Assembly: GCA_021161545.1 (NCBI GenBank)
Contig: JAGHAJ010000028.1
Span: forward strand, 1 to 6,359
Reading direction: 5' to 3'
DNA: 6,359 bases
Origin: Synergistota bacterium
GTDB taxonomy: Bacteria; Synergistota; JAGHAJ01
The position numbers and the translations under genes were made by a program. Under the pieces are notes generated by a model. The model ran no database searches. It was not told the origin of the DNA and saw nothing but the letters and a program-made list of their open reading frames with translations. Position 1 is the first letter of the stretch, and every line of letters starts with the position of its first letter. Below, piece by piece: positions 6,000 to 6,359 of this stretch.

Positions 6000-6359
6000 G
6001 TTTATTCACCTCCGCATCTATGAGGCTTTTGAGCAACTTTCTTACCTCAGAGGTGGAGTCCACGTAAAACTTGCTCCGGGATGCTCCTATACCGACTTTT
6101 ATAGAGTAGGCGGATTCTGGAAGGACGCTAAATATATCTTCATCTGTCCAATCATCACCTATTGCCATTATAAAGTCCCACTGATTGCTTGATAGCCACC
6201 TCTTTGCGGCTACACCTTTGTTTATGCTTCCACTCTTTATCTCTAATACCTTACTTCCGTCTAATACCTGAAGATCCATGTTCGCCAGCAGGTTCACGAG
6301 GTTATTCTTTAGCTCGTTTGCCCTTCTTTCTCCTAACTCTGGGTCAGCGGTTCTGTAAT
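5983..6359 (-). CDS. Trehalose-6-phosphate phosphatase domain, probably of a synthase/phosphatase fusion; N-terminal part beyond right edge
   Basis: The frame is open through the right edge; 124 C-terminal residues are visible, beginning YRTADPELGERRANEL. This is the end of a HAD-superfamily phosphatase that converts trehalose-6-phosphate to trehalose. The motif III lysine is Lys47 of the visible part (INKGVAAKRWL), and motif IV is GDDWTDED (67-74) with the Mg2+-binding acidic residues. The GDDWTDED form and the YR..DPELGE lead-in are typical of bifunctional trehalose-phosphate synthase/phosphatase proteins rather than stand-alone E. coli OtsB (GDDLTDE). The fusion is inferred because the synthase half is not in view. 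The GTG at 6297 is internal, not a start. Trehalose would serve as an osmo- or thermoprotectant. The stop codon lies within the start region of the PEBP gene. Confidence 0.9.
   Translation of the reverse strand, partial: YRTADPELGERRANELKNNLVNLLANMDLQVLDGSKVLEIKSGSINKGVAAKRWLSSNQWDFIMAIGDDWTDEDIFSVLPESAYSIKVGIGASRSKFYVDSTSEVRKLLKSLIDAEVNKHEDRE
6006..6013 (-). promoter_or_regulatory. Ribosome binding site for the PEBP-family gene
   Basis: On the complement, GGAGGTGA lies 6 nt before the ATG at 5999 and inside the final codons of the trehalose-phosphatase gene. It fixes the PEBP start and implies efficient translation from a shared mRNA. Confidence 0.78.

Noticed and set aside
5773-6192. 139-codon plus-strand open frame across the PEBP and trehalose-phosphatase genes
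   Set aside because: It is antisense to two genes whose family motifs are intact and spans their overlap junction, with no domain of its own.
1-6359. CRISPR arrays, insertion sequences, tRNA/rRNA genes, toxin-antitoxin or defence islands
   Set aside because: Read on both strands; no regularly spaced repeats, transposase motifs, tRNA-like folds or defence-type genes were seen. The window is filled by recognisable housekeeping and metabolic families.

Overview
This is a compact bacterial window of moderate-to-low GC, with frequent ATA (Ile) and AGA/AGG (Arg) codons and strong GGAGG-type ribosome binding sites. It is bacterial rather than archaeal because it encodes a true elongation factor P with its PoxA/EpmA-type modifying ligase. 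The codon habit and an endonuclease III with an 'LRTKDD' loop resemble thermophilic or deep-branching anaerobes. That is only an impression, and I cannot name a phylum.

Layout. Positions 1-1944 (+) hold most of a fused TRAP transporter permease (4TM-12TM, TAXI type) whose start lies off the left edge. A 131-bp intergenic gap (1945-2075) carries a candidate extended -10 promoter and a hairpin with a T-rich tail. Then comes a tight six-gene run on the + strand: endonuclease III (nth), a 56-residue Trm112-like zinc-ribbon protein, elongation factor P (efp), the EF-P lysyl-lysine ligase (epmA), a YfcE-like metallophosphodiesterase, and a macrodomain ADP-ribose protein. Gaps in this run are 2 nt or less, or the genes overlap (4, 26 and 17 nt), so it reads as one operon. 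Converging on it from the right, with a single base between stop codons, is a minus-strand pair: the C-terminal end of a trehalose-6-phosphate phosphatase domain, probably part of a synthase/phosphatase fusion and cut by the right edge, followed by a 17-nt-overlapping PEBP/YbhB-family gene.

How the genes work together. The clearest functional pair is efp-epmA: EpmA attaches (R)-beta-lysine to the tip lysine of EF-P (Lys35 here), which helps ribosomes through polyproline stretches. The Ala that distinguishes EpmA from lysyl-tRNA synthetase is present (Ala289). EpmB, the lysine 2,3-aminomutase that makes beta-lysine, is not in the window. The Trm112-like protein may add a second translation-related function. 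Nth, the phosphodiesterase and the macrodomain add DNA repair and nucleotide/ADP-ribose handling. All genes belong to recognisable families. I see no CRISPR array, mobile element, RNA gene or clearly new system; the most unusual aspects are the operon composition, the macrodomain's lack of the MacroD-type Asp, and the arrangement of control signals ahead of nth.
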